In this document: one piece after another, positions 33,639 to 42,048 of the stretch
Position numbering within the stretch: the first letter of the stretch is position 1
Layout of the letters: every line of letters begins with the position of its first letter
NCBI GenBank assembly: GCA_963921345.3
Contig: CAWUFE020000007.1
Span: 2,542,001-2,606,000, forward strand
Reading direction: 5' to 3'
Length of the DNA stretch: 64,000 bases
Source of the DNA: Hoeflea_A sp963921345
Lineage (GTDB): Bacteria > Pseudomonadota > Alphaproteobacteria > Rhizobiales > Rhizobiaceae
Notes under the pieces: generated by a model
Database searches by the model: none
Seen by the model: only the letters and a program-made list of their open reading frames with translations
Told to the model about the DNA's origin: nothing
Made by a program: the position numbers and the translations under genes

Positions 33639-35033
33639 CTATGCGTGGATCGCCCGTCCGAGCGCATCGAGGCAGGCCTCTTTGACGGCCTCCGCCATCG
33701 CCGGATGGGCATGGCAAGTTCGGGCAACCTCCTCGACGGTCGTGCCTCTGGTCATGGCCAGGACCAGTTCGGCGATCAGGTCGCCGCCATGGGCGCCGAC
33801 AATATGAGCGCCGAGCAGCGTGCCCTCGGGCGATGCCAGAACTTTCACTGCGCCATCGGTTTCGCCGGCGGAACGGGCGCGCGAATTGGCCATGAAGGTG
33901 AACTTGCCGGAGACATAGGGATTGCCCTGCCCTTTCAGTTCCTCCTCGGTCTTGCCGACCGAAGCGACCTCGGGATCGGTGTAGACGACACTCGGCACGG
34001 TTCCGTAGTCCACGTGACCGTGCCCGCCGGCAATCGTCTCGACACAGGCGACACCGTCTTCCTCGGCCTTGTGGGCAAGCATCGGGCCGGCGATGCAGTC
34101 GCCGATGGCGTAAACGCCGGGAACCGAGGTCTGGAAGGAGGCGTCCACGGCCACAAACCCGCGTTCGTCCAGACCGACCCCGAGCGTATCGAGCCCCAGG
34201 CCGCGAGTGACCGGGCGGCGGCCGACGGCAACCAGCACCTTGTCCGCTTCCAGTGCCTCGAAGGTGTCCTTGCCGAGACGCTCCATGGTCAGCGTCAGGC
34301 CGTGCGGGCCTTTTTCGACACCCATGACCTTGCGTCCCAGCTGGAATTTGAGCCCGCGCTTGCTCAGCGCCCGCTGCGCCAGCTTGGCGATTTCGGCGTC
34401 GGTTCCGGGCAGGATGCGGTCGAGATATTCGACCACCGTCACCTGGGCGCCGAGCCGCGACCAGACCTGACCGAGTTCCAGCCCGATGACACCGGCACCG
34501 ACGACCACCAGCCGTTCGGGAACCCGGTCGAGGGCCAGCGCATCGGTCGAATCGAGAATGTCCGATCCGTCCGTCTCCAAACCGGGCAGCGGCGTCGGTT
34601 CGGAGCCGGTGGCGATTAGAATGTGCCTGGCCGTCAGGCTGCGGCTACCGGTTTCGCCGGAGACATCGACGCGGCCCGGCGCCGGGACCGACGCCCAGCC
34701 CTCGACCAGCTCGATGCCGTTTTTCTTGAACAGGAAGGCGATGCCCTTGGTCAGATCGCCGACCGTCTTGTCCTTGCGCGCCATCATGGCGGACAGGTCA
34801 AGCCGTGCACCCTCGATGGCAATGCCGTGGGCGGCAAGATGCGCCAGTTCGGCGTATTTGGCCGACGAGGTGAGAAGCGTCTTAGACGGAATGCAGCCGA
34901 CATTGAGGCAGGTTCCGCCGAGCGCCCCGCGCCCCTCGACGCAGGCGACGCTCAGGCCCAGCTGTGCGGCGCGGATGGCGGCGACATAGCCGCCGGGGCC
35001 GCCGCCGATGACAACGAGATCGTAAGCTTGCAT
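33639..35033 (-). CDS. lpd: Dihydrolipoyl dehydrogenase (L-protein)
   Basis: A 464-residue flavoprotein that reoxidises dihydrolipoyl-GcvH with NAD+. The FAD motif VVIGGGPGGYVAAIRAAQLG lies at residues 7-26. The redox pair is C42/C47 in GGTCLNVGCIPSK. The NAD motif VVGAGVIGLELGQVWSRLG is near 180. The C-terminal His-Glu dyad is in CHAHPAMAEAVKEA. Placed between glyA and the symporter, it is probably the L-protein dedicated to glycine cleavage; the 2-oxoacid dehydrogenases usually have their own copies. Confidence 0.95.
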   Translation of the reverse strand: MQAYDLVVIGGGPGGYVAAIRAAQLGLSVACVEGRGALGGTCLNVGCIPSKTLLTSSAKYAELAHLAAHGIAIEGARLDLSAMMARKDKTVGDLTKGIAFLFKKNGIELVEGWASVPAPGRVDVSGETGSRSLTARHILIATGSEPTPLPGLETDGSDILDSTDALALDRVPERLVVVGAGVIGLELGQVWSRLGAQVTVVEYLDRILPGTDAEIAKLAQRALSKRGLKFQLGRKVMGVEKGPHGLTLTMERLGKDTFEALEADKVLVAVGRRPVTRGLGLDTLGVGLDERGFVAVDASFQTSVPGVYAIGDCIAGPMLAHKAEEDGVACVETIAGGHGHVDYGTVPSVVYTDPEVASVGKTEEELKGQGNPYVSGKFTFMANSRARSAGETDGAVKVLASPEGTLLGAHIVGAHGGDLIAELVLAMTRGTTVEEVARTCHAHPAMAEAVKEACLDALGRAIHA

Positions 35034-35051
35034 GTCGTTTGACCCTTGCCG

Positions 35052-36317
35052 TCAGTAAATGGGAAACCGGGCGCACAGATCCTTCACCTGCGCACGTGTC
35101 CTGTCCTCGACCTCGCGGTCGCCTTCCGCATGGGCGGCAAGACCGTCGAGCACGTCGCTGATCAGATGACCGACCGCTGCGAACTCCTCTGGGCCGAAAC
35201 CGCGGCTGCATCCGGCGGCTGTGCCGACGCGAATGCCGCTGGTGACGGTCGGCTTTTCCGGATCGCCCGGCACGCCGTTCTTGTTGCAGGTGATGCCGGC
35301 GCGCTCGAGCGCCGCTTCGGCGGCATTGCCCTTGACGCCCTTGGGTCGCAGATCCACCAGCATCAGATGGTTGTCGGTGCCGCCGGAGACGATGGCGCAG
35401 CCGCGATCGATCATTACCTGAGAAAGCGCCTTCGCGGAGTCGACCACGCGCTGGGCGTAGGTTTTGAATTCCGGCTTCAGCGCCTCGCCGAAGGCGACGG
35501 CCTTGGCGGCGATCACATGCATCAGCGGTCCGCCCTGGAGGCCGGGGAACACCGCCGAGTTGATCTTCTTCGCCATTGCCTCGTCATTGCTCAGGATGAA
35601 GCCGCCGCGCGGGCCGCGCAGCGTCTTGTGGGTGGTCGAGGTGACCACATGGGCATGCGGCACCGGCGACGGGTGCAGGCCGGCCGCCACCAGTCCGGCG
35701 ATATGGGCCATGTCCACCAGCAGCCAGGCGCCGACCTCGTCGGCGATTTCCCGGAATGGGGCAAAGTCGATGATGCGCGAATAGGCGGAAGCTCCGGCGA
35801 TGATCATCTGCGGCTTTTCGGCCCGTGCGATGGCGGCGACCTGGTCGAAATCGATACGGCCGTCCTGGTCCAGGCCATATTGCACCGGCTTGAACCATTT
35901 GCCTGACAGCGCCGGCTTGGCACCGTGGGTCAGGTGACCGCCGGCATCGAGCGACATGCCGAGAATGGTGTCGCCGGGTTGCAGCAGCGCCAGCTTCACC
36001 GCGCCGTTGGCCTGGGCGCCGGAATGGGGTTGCACATTGGCGAAGCCCGCGCCGAACAGCTGCTTCAGGCGATCGATCGCCGCCCTCTCGACGACATCCA
36101 CATGCTCGCAACCGCCATAATAGCGGCGGCCCGGATAGCCCTCGGCATATTTGTTGGTCAGCAGCGATCCCTGCGCCTGCAGCACCGCTTTCGAGACGAT
36201 GTTCTCGGAAGCAATGAGTTCGATCTGGTCGGCCTGGCGGACGCCTTCCGCCGCGATGGCACCGGCCACGTCGGGGTCGGAAACCTGCAGATCCGTTTGA
36301 AACAGTTTCTCTTCCAA
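35052..36317 (-). CDS. glyA: Serine hydroxymethyltransferase, TTG start
   Basis: A 421-residue PLP enzyme interconverting glycine plus methylene-THF with serine. Family segments include IELIASENIVSKAVLQAQGS, YGGCEHVDVVE and the PLP-lysine motif VTSTTHKTLRGPRGG. I place the start at TTG 36317: a strong GGGAGGAG lies five bases upstream, the family's homology begins right after, and the length fits. Upstream ATGs (36383, 36395) would add 22-26 unrelated residues covering the promoter/operator area. First gene of the glycine/serine operon, divergent from an XRE-cupin regulator. Confidence 0.93.
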   Translation of the reverse strand: MEEKLFQTDLQVSDPDVAGAIAAEGVRQADQIELIASENIVSKAVLQAQGSLLTNKYAEGYPGRRYYGGCEHVDVVERAAIDRLKQLFGAGFANVQPHSGAQANGAVKLALLQPGDTILGMSLDAGGHLTHGAKPALSGKWFKPVQYGLDQDGRIDFDQVAAIARAEKPQMIIAGASAYSRIIDFAPFREIADEVGAWLLVDMAHIAGLVAAGLHPSPVPHAHVVTSTTHKTLRGPRGGFILSNDEAMAKKINSAVFPGLQGGPLMHVIAAKAVAFGEALKPEFKTYAQRVVDSAKALSQVMIDRGCAIVSGGTDNHLMLVDLRPKGVKGNAAEAALERAGITCNKNGVPGDPEKPTVTSGIRVGTAAGCSRGFGPEEFAAVGHLISDVLDGLAAHAEGDREVEDRTRAQVKDLCARFPIY

Positions 36318-36488
36318 ACCCGCTCCTCCCTCTTCTGGGAACCATTTTGATAGGATTTCGCCATTGATACGACATTTTTCCATCCTATGCAACATTTTCC
36401 ATTATAGGAAACAAAATGTTTTTGTACGCGAATTTTGACCTTCTCAGGAACGCAAGCTAAGTTGCGTCGACAATTGGAGAATCAGACG
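36318..36488. promoter_or_regulatory. Divergent glyA / XRE-cupin control region with palindromic operator
   Basis: An AT-rich gap. TTTCC-ATTATA-GGAAA is a perfect inverted repeat at 36396-36411, nested in ACATTTT/AAAATGT at 36392-36419. A partial direct copy, ACATTTTTCCATCCTAT, lies at 36372-36388. On the minus strand the centre reads TATAAT, so the operator may overlap the glyA -10 box. For the plus strand, TTGACC (36435-36440), 17 bases, then TAAGTT (36458-36463) is a reasonable promoter for the regulator gene. No glycine riboswitch consensus is visible. Confidence 0.6.
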
Positions 36489-37094
36489 ATGGAACCCGTT
36501 TTGCCGAGCGACGCCGCCGAGGGATTGGAAGCCGCGGATACGTCCGATCTCGGAAAAATGATCTTCGAGGCGCGCAAGAAAAAAGGCTGGACCCTGGAAG
36601 AAACCGGCAAGGCCGCGGGAATCGGCCGCTCAACGCTTTCCAAGATCGAGAACAACCAGACCAAACCCAGTTTCGACGTCGTGCGACGCCTCACCAAGGT
36701 GTTGGAACTGCAATCGCCGCAGCTGTTCGTGCAATCCAGCCAGAGCGGCATCTCCGGTCGCCGCGACTACACGCTCGACGGCCAGGGCGAGCCTCAGGAC
36801 ACACCGACCTACGGCCACGAACTGCTGTGCACCGAGCTCACCAGCAAACGCATGCTGCCTTATATCAGCACGATCAAGGCGCGCGACATCTCTGAATTCG
36901 ATACCTGGATCCGGCACCGGGGCGAAGAGTTCATGTATGTAATCAGCGGCGAGCTGACGCTCTTTACCGAGCATTACCGGCCGCTGGACCTGAAGGCCGG
37001 CGACTCCGCCTACTACGACGCCGGCATGGGCCACTGCTGCGTTTCCACCGGCAAGGAAAACGCCAAGGTTCTGTGGGTGTCGCTGGAGAGTTGA
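36489..37094 (+). CDS. XRE-family regulator with C-terminal cupin (glycine operon)
   Basis: A 201-residue regulator. The helix-turn-helix spans about residues 20-75 (EARKKKGWTLEETGKAAG, IGRSTLSKIENNQTKPSF). A cupin domain covers about 130-195 (RHRGEEFMYVISGELTLFTE, LKAGDSAYYDAGMGHCC). The start at ATG 36489 has GGAG nine bases upstream; an earlier in-frame Met falls inside the predicted promoter. Divergent from glyA, it is the probable regulator of the eight-gene glycine/serine operon, sensing glycine, serine or a related metabolite through its cupin. Confidence 0.9.
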   Translation: MEPVLPSDAAEGLEAADTSDLGKMIFEARKKKGWTLEETGKAAGIGRSTLSKIENNQTKPSFDVVRRLTKVLELQSPQLFVQSSQSGISGRRDYTLDGQGEPQDTPTYGHELLCTELTSKRMLPYISTIKARDISEFDTWIRHRGEEFMYVISGELTLFTEHYRPLDLKAGDSAYYDAGMGHCCVSTGKENAKVLWVSLES

Positions 37095-37126
37095 GGTTTC
37101 CAGGCTGCATCCGATTCCCGCGGCAG

Positions 37127-37591
37127 TCACCGCGAACGGGTGAGAACGATGCTTCCCGAGACGGCGTGGACGCCAGGTTCGCTTGCCAGGCAAACGAGAC
37201 GATCCACGGATACGATGTCGCAGGACCACACCGTCGTGTCATCCACGTCGCCCCATACAATCCTGTCGTTGGCATAGGACACGGCGCCGACCACGTTGAA
37301 GGTTTTGGCTTTGACGATTCGTTCATCCACGTGATAGCCGGTGGAGGCTCCCGGAATGTAGGTTTCGGTCATTTTGATGAAGAGCGCGGGATGATTGGAA
37401 TCGTCGATCTCGATGTCGATCTGGAGTTCATCGGGAACGCTTACCGTTTCCTGATTGAAGAATATGAACATGCCTCTCTCGGCAACCCAGTGTCCCCCGG
37501 CAGCAAAGCCGTCAGCCGCATTCGCCTGAGCCGTACCCAGCACGGTCCCGGCACAGACTGCCAACGGTGCCAGCACATTCTTCGTCCACAT
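37127..37591 (-). CDS. Small secreted protein of unknown function
   Basis: A 154-residue protein. Residues 1-25 form a clear signal peptide (LAPLAVCAGTVLGTAQANA-ADG). The mature part is short, beta-rich and acidic, with two cysteines about ten residues apart (WSCDIV, RLVCLA) near the C-terminus that may form a disulfide. I do not recognise a family. It stands alone: convergent with the XRE gene on one side, and downstream of the GMC gene on the other with a 207-bp gap. Regular codon use and signal peptide support a real gene. Confidence 0.75.
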   Translation of the reverse strand: MWTKNVLAPLAVCAGTVLGTAQANAADGFAAGGHWVAERGMFIFFNQETVSVPDELQIDIEIDDSNHPALFIKMTETYIPGASTGYHVDERIVKAKTFNVVGAVSYANDRIVWGDVDDTTVWSCDIVSVDRLVCLASEPGVHAVSGSIVLTRSR

Positions 37592-37689
37592 CTTTATCGC
37601 TCCCGCAAAGGTCCTCAGAGAACCGCCGGTTCTCGTTGGCTGTCGCCGTTACGCATTTATCTCGGTCATGGGTTGCGGTGGGAATTGTC

Positions 37690-37724
37690 AGATTGACCTG
37701 TCTGGCGGGTGTAAGATTGACAGG
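37690..37724. repeat. Short repeat cluster (AGATTGAC direct repeats, CCTGTC/GACAGG inverted)
   Basis: AGATTGAC occurs at 37690-37697 and 37714-37721 (24-bp period). CCTGTC at 37697-37702 is inverted as GACAGG at 37719-37724. The stretch lies in the gap between the secreted-protein gene and the GMC gene. It resembles the multiple short terminal repeats of some insertion sequences, but no transposase is nearby; it could equally be a protein-binding site. Confidence 0.4.
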
Positions 37725-37798
37725 CGAAAGCTGACCGCCTGCAACCGGCAGGCCGGATCAATGTCGGCGCCAACAGCCAATCAGGCGCTGCTCCAACT

Positions 37799-39400
37799 TT
37801 ACGAGTTCCGAATCTCAGCCGCTGCTTTTTCGGCGATCATGATTGTCGGGGCATTGGTGTTGCCGGAGATGAGCGTCGGCATGATGGAGGCATCCACCAC
37901 CCGGAGATTGTCGACGCCATGCACGCGCAGACCGGGATCGACCACCGCCATCTTGTCGGTCCCCATTTTGCAGGTGCCGACCTGATGCGAAACGCAGCCT
38001 CCGTTTTCGACGAGGTAGGCTTCGATGTCCTCGTCGCTCGCGGTTTCACTGCCCGGCAGATGCTCTTCGATGATGTAGTCCGACAACGGCCCCTCCGAGG
38101 CCATGCGCCGGGCAAGCTTGAGGCCTTCGACCGCGACGAGGCGGTCGGCTTCCTCGTTGAAGTAGTTCGGAAACAATTTCGGCGGGTCCGCGGGATCCGC
38201 TGACCGCAGGCGAATCTCGCCGCGGCTGTGCGGCCTGACCGGGCAAATGAAATTTGCAAAGCCTGAGAATTTGAACAGCCCGTCCTCGTAGTAGCCGCCG
38301 CTGAATGTCTGAAACAGGAACTGCAGATCCGGCGTGAGGGAGCCGGGCAGTACGCGGGTAAAGAGCCCCGCCTGCCCCGCAGGGACCGAGAGCGGTCCGC
38401 TTCGCGTCAGAAGCCATTGCAATCCGGCACGGAGTTGCCGGAATTTGCTGAGCATCACGTCGTTCGTGGTGATGGGGCGATTGCATTTCCAGGTGATCTG
38501 ACCGCCATAGTGGTCCTGCAGGTTCTTGCCCACGCCCGGCAGGTCGCGAACGACTTCGATACCGTGCGTTGACAATTCGGCCGCATCGCCGATCCCGGAC
38601 AGCATGAGCAGTTGCGGGGAGTTCACCGACCCTCCCGAAATCACGACTTCGCGCCTGGCGCTGACCGTGACCGTTTTTTCGCCCTGCCTGAACCGCAAGC
38701 CCGTTGCCCTACCGTCCTCGAAAAGAACCCTCTCCGCCAAAGCGCGAGTAGCGACAGCGAGATTGGGGCGCTTCATCGCCGGTTTCAGATAGGCCTGGGC
38801 AGCCGAGCAGCGGCGCCCGTTTCTTATGGTCGCCTGAAAATAGCCGGCGCCTTCCTGCTGCTTGCCGTTGAAGTCGTCGTTGCGCGGAATGCCCTGGAGC
38901 TCCGCCGAACCGATAAATGCATCGCACAGGGGATTACGCTCGGTCAGATTGGTGACCCAAAGGGGCCCGTCCGCCCCATGCCATTCGTCGGCTCCGTTTT
39001 CCTGGCGCTCGGATTTGCGAAAATAGGGAAGCAACTCGGAATAGGACCAGCCTGCATTCCCCAATTGGCTCCAGTGATCGTAGTCTTCCGCCTGACCGCG
39101 AATGTAGATCAATCCGTTGATGGACGAGGAGCCACCAAGCACCTTGCCCCTCGGCCAGTAAATTCGCCGGCCATTGAGTGCGGGATTGGGCTCGGTTTCA
39201 TACTTCCAGTTGACCCGCTCGTCGGCGATGGTCTTGCCGTAGCCGATGGGGATGTGGATCCAGAAACTGGTGTCCTTGCCGCCCGCTTCCAAAAGCAGGA
39301 CCGTCGCGTCGGACGCTTCCGACAGCCGGGCGGCCAGAACGCAGCCGGCCGACCCCGCGCCAACGACAATGTAGTCAAAAGCCGCACCGTCCAGATCCAT
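37799..39400 (-). CDS. GMC-family FAD-dependent alcohol dehydrogenase
   Basis: A 533-residue choline-dehydrogenase-like enzyme. The FAD motif YIVVGAGSAGCVLAARLSEA lies at residues 10-29. GGSSSINGLIYIRGQAEDYD is the first GMC signature, and GGSVNSPQLLMLSGIG the second. VSHQVGTCKMG carries the active-site His, and GNTNAPTIMIAEKAA closes. The start is ATG 39400, preceded by GGGAG; a TTG 24 bases earlier is less likely. Last gene of a transporter-ALDH-GMC operon, where it would oxidise the imported alcohol to an aldehyde for the ALDH. Similar throughout to the GMC at 4526-6133. Confidence 0.92.
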   Translation of the reverse strand: MDLDGAAFDYIVVGAGSAGCVLAARLSEASDATVLLLEAGGKDTSFWIHIPIGYGKTIADERVNWKYETEPNPALNGRRIYWPRGKVLGGSSSINGLIYIRGQAEDYDHWSQLGNAGWSYSELLPYFRKSERQENGADEWHGADGPLWVTNLTERNPLCDAFIGSAELQGIPRNDDFNGKQQEGAGYFQATIRNGRRCSAAQAYLKPAMKRPNLAVATRALAERVLFEDGRATGLRFRQGEKTVTVSARREVVISGGSVNSPQLLMLSGIGDAAELSTHGIEVVRDLPGVGKNLQDHYGGQITWKCNRPITTNDVMLSKFRQLRAGLQWLLTRSGPLSVPAGQAGLFTRVLPGSLTPDLQFLFQTFSGGYYEDGLFKFSGFANFICPVRPHSRGEIRLRSADPADPPKLFPNYFNEEADRLVAVEGLKLARRMASEGPLSDYIIEEHLPGSETASDEDIEAYLVENGGCVSHQVGTCKMGTDKMAVVDPGLRVHGVDNLRVVDASIMPTLISGNTNAPTIMIAEKAAAEIRNS

Positions 39401-39494
39401 GCTAACCACACTCCCGAATTCCAATGTACCCGCCGCCGCATGCGGAAGGCCGCTCTGTTCTGTTCATCACCAAACCGGCCACCCCGACCTCTCC

Positions 39495-40994
39495 TCAACA
39501 GTAGTGGTGCACGGCCGTTTTGATCTTGGTGTGGGCAAGCACCGCCTGTTCGCTTAAATCGACGCCAGGTCCTGAACTCTTCCAGCCGCCGAATGGCAGG
39601 GCGACGTCCAGGGCGTTGTGCACATTCACCCACACGGCGCCGGCCTGCAGCGCTTCGGTCATCCGGCCGATCCGGTCGAAATCCTTGGACCAGATGCTGG
39701 CGCCGAGGCCATACCTGCTGTCGTTGGCCAGACGGATCGCCTCCTCCTCGCTGGCGAAGGGCGCGGCGACAAGCACGGGCCCGAAAATCTCCTCGCGCAC
39801 GCATTGCATTTGCGGTTCGACGTCGGCCAGCACCGTCGGCACAACATAGGCACCGGGATGCTCGAGACCCACGCCGCCCGCCACCAGGCGTGCGCCCTCC
39901 CGTTTTCCCTCGGCGACAAAACCCAACACGCGTTGCTGCTGAGCCTCGCTGACAAGCGGCCCCATTGTCGAGGTCTCGTCCAGCGGAGAGCCCAGCTGGA
40001 TCGCCTCGGCAATCTCCGCCACTCCGGCCAGAACGTCCTGGTATCGGCTCTCATGCACATAAAGACGGGAGCCGGCACAGCAATTCTGCCCGTGATTGGC
40101 GAAGATCGCCCAGGCCGCCGCGGGGATTGCACGATCCAGATCCGCATCTTCCATGATCAAAAGGGGCGACTTTCCTCCGAGCTCCAGGTTGCACCGTTTC
40201 AGGGATGCCGCGGCGTCGACCGCAATCCGGCTTCCCGTGTCGGTCGAGCCGGTAAAGGAAACCATGTCGACACCGGGGTGACGCACCAGGGCGGCGCCCA
40301 CCGCACTGTCGCGTCCCGTCACCACGTTGACCACGCCTTCGGGTATTCCCGCCTCCAGGGCGAGTTCCGCCAGTCGCAGGGCGGTCAACGGCGATTGCGG
40401 CGACGGCTTCAGCACAATGGTGCATCCGGCAGCCAGCGCCGGAGCGACCTTCCAAACGGCCAAACCGAGCGCCACGTTCCAGGGCACGATTGCCGCCACC
40501 ACACCGACCGGCCTGCGCAGCGCGAACCCGCTGAAATGCCCGTCCGGTATATAAGGAATGGAAGGCGTGATCGCCTGTCCGGCGATCTTCGTCGCCCATC
40601 CGCCCATGTAGCGCAGCACATGAGCGGAATAGCCCACATCGATCCCCCGGGTGTTGGCGAGCAGGCGTCCCGAACACACCGCCTCGATTTCGGAGAGTTC
40701 GCGTTGATTGGCCTCCACCAGATCGGCCAGCCTCAGCAGACACTGCTCGCGTTCATGCGGACGAAACGAAGACCAGGGGCCCTGAAGCGCCTTGCGGGCA
40801 CAGGACACCGCCTGCCCTACCTGCTCCGGCGATGCTTCCGCGGCGACGGAAACCACCCTGCCGCTGGTCGGATCGACGATCGAAAAGCCGTCCGAACCGA
40901 GCACCTGCGCTCCGCCAATGTGCAGGCCATGCTCTCGGTCCAGAAACGCTGTCGCCTCCGCGCCGAGCACTTCGAGATCATTTTCCAGGACCAC
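39495..40994 (-). CDS. NAD(P)+-dependent aldehyde dehydrogenase
   Basis: A 499-residue ALDH. The cofactor region is VAAIVPWNVALGLAVWKVAP and TIVLKPSPQSPLTAL. The catalytic Glu is in LELGGKSPLLI near residue 275. The nucleophilic Cys is the second Cys of GQNCCAGSRLYV near 308. The C-terminal LPFGGWKSSGPG is also family-typical. The start is GTG 40994, with GGAG eight bases upstream. The position between a sugar-type ABC transporter and a GMC dehydrogenase indicates oxidation of a substrate-derived aldehyde to a carboxylate. The substrate is unknown. Confidence 0.93.
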   Translation of the reverse strand: MVLENDLEVLGAEATAFLDREHGLHIGGAQVLGSDGFSIVDPTSGRVVSVAAEASPEQVGQAVSCARKALQGPWSSFRPHEREQCLLRLADLVEANQRELSEIEAVCSGRLLANTRGIDVGYSAHVLRYMGGWATKIAGQAITPSIPYIPDGHFSGFALRRPVGVVAAIVPWNVALGLAVWKVAPALAAGCTIVLKPSPQSPLTALRLAELALEAGIPEGVVNVVTGRDSAVGAALVRHPGVDMVSFTGSTDTGSRIAVDAAASLKRCNLELGGKSPLLIMEDADLDRAIPAAAWAIFANHGQNCCAGSRLYVHESRYQDVLAGVAEIAEAIQLGSPLDETSTMGPLVSEAQQQRVLGFVAEGKREGARLVAGGVGLEHPGAYVVPTVLADVEPQMQCVREEIFGPVLVAAPFASEEEAIRLANDSRYGLGASIWSKDFDRIGRMTEALQAGAVWVNVHNALDVALPFGGWKSSGPGVDLSEQAVLAHTKIKTAVHHYC

Positions 40995-41023
40995 GGGTTT
41001 TCTCCGTCGATCGAGTGGGGAGG

Positions 41024-41043
41024 CGCCGGCCCGGGAGCCGGCG
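41024..41043 (-). promoter_or_regulatory. Hairpin downstream of the sugar-type binding protein gene
   Basis: CGCCGGC and GCCGGCG form a 7-bp stem with a 6-nt loop, eight bases past the binding-protein stop and before the ALDH gene. As with other intercistronic stems here it may stabilise the binding-protein message. No U-run follows. Confidence 0.45.
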
Positions 41044-41051
41044 GTTTCGCG

Positions 41052-42047
41052 CTATTTCAACGGGATGCTGTCGAGCGTATACGAGCGCTCGGACGGGTTC
41101 ACCCAGTCATCGACATTGGCTTCCGTGTAGAACACGGAGGTGACGGTGAGAGGTTCCTGCTGCTTGTCGGGATCCGCCAGTGCGGACCTCATTGCCAGCA
41201 CCAGAGCGATGCCGGTCGCCACGTTGTTGGGATCCCAGGTGCCCGTCATCAGCCCGGCCTTGATGGCGTCGATCGCTTCGGTATTGGCGTTGATGCCGAA
41301 CACCATGACACCGTCGGGATTCTTCGAGCTGTAGATGGATTTTCCGGCGGCAGCCAATGCGGCGGATGCGCCCAAAGCCGTCGAGTCGTTATAGGCCCAA
41401 ACGGCATCGACGTCGGGATATTTGGTAATCACGTCAGCGGCCAGCGTTGCGGCCGTTGCCGTATTGTCCCTGGTGTTGTCGGTTTGATTGACGACCTCCA
41501 GGCCGGCGGCATTCGCCGCGGCCATGAAACAATTGACATTGTTGATCAGCGCTTCCACCGGCGGGCCGCCGAACACGATCACCCGGGCGCCGGGCTTGCG
41601 CTCCGCAATCCATGCGGCATGTTCGTTGTAGACGCCGCCCGGCTCGCAGGTATCGATCTCCCACCACACGGTGTTGGACAGCCCCTCTCCCAGCGAATTG
41701 AGGCCGATGACCGGAATGCCCTGTTGCTGCGCCCGCGTATAGGCTCCGGCGACGGCGTTGGGGTCGAGAGACCAGGCCGCGATGGCCTTGGCGCCCAGCG
41801 TGATCAACGTGTCGACATGCGAGATCTGGCGGTCCGGCGAAAGATTTGCGTCCAGGATGCGCGCATCCCAGCCTATCTCGCCGACGGCATATTCGATCCC
41901 CATGGTGATTTGCTGCTCGCTCGGCTGCACCGCGACCGGCGAGACATAACCGACCATGTCTTCCGCGTGGGCGCTGCCCGAGGCCAGCAAGGCCGAAACC
42001 ACCGCCCCGATGGCTGCACCGCGCATCCTGTTGCTACGATTGATCAT
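41052..42047 (-). CDS. Sugar-type ABC transporter substrate-binding protein (RbsB-like)
   Basis: A 331-residue periplasmic protein. The signal peptide covers residues 1-28 (MRGAAIGAVVSALLASGSAHA). The mature part has the peripla_BP_4 pattern: HVDTLITLGAKAIAAWSLDP, QQQGIPVIGLNS, and VDAVWAYNDSTALGASAALA. Two cysteines (CEPGG and NCF) may form a disulfide. ATG 42047 is chosen because GGGAGGAG lies just upstream and the signal peptide begins there; earlier in-frame Mets lack this. It follows the permease gene by one base. The ligand may be a sugar alcohol, amino alcohol or similar, given the GMC-ALDH pair downstream. Confidence 0.9.
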   Translation of the reverse strand: MINRSNRMRGAAIGAVVSALLASGSAHAEDMVGYVSPVAVQPSEQQITMGIEYAVGEIGWDARILDANLSPDRQISHVDTLITLGAKAIAAWSLDPNAVAGAYTRAQQQGIPVIGLNSLGEGLSNTVWWEIDTCEPGGVYNEHAAWIAERKPGARVIVFGGPPVEALINNVNCFMAAANAAGLEVVNQTDNTRDNTATAATLAADVITKYPDVDAVWAYNDSTALGASAALAAAGKSIYSSKNPDGVMVFGINANTEAIDAIKAGLMTGTWDPNNVATGIALVLAMRSALADPDKQQEPLTVTSVFYTEANVDDWVNPSERSYTLDSIPLK

Positions 42048-42048
42048 C

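Noticed and set aside
36317..36488. Glycine riboswitch upstream of glyA or the gcv genes
   Set aside because: I looked for the paired GGAGAG-type aptamer cores before glyA and gcvT and in the lpd-symporter gap and found none. The gcvT leader is only 32 bases, too short to hold one.
38612..39523. A 303-codon plus-strand frame opposite the second GMC gene
   Set aside because: Antisense to conserved GMC motifs and without own domains or start signals; a codon-pattern shadow.
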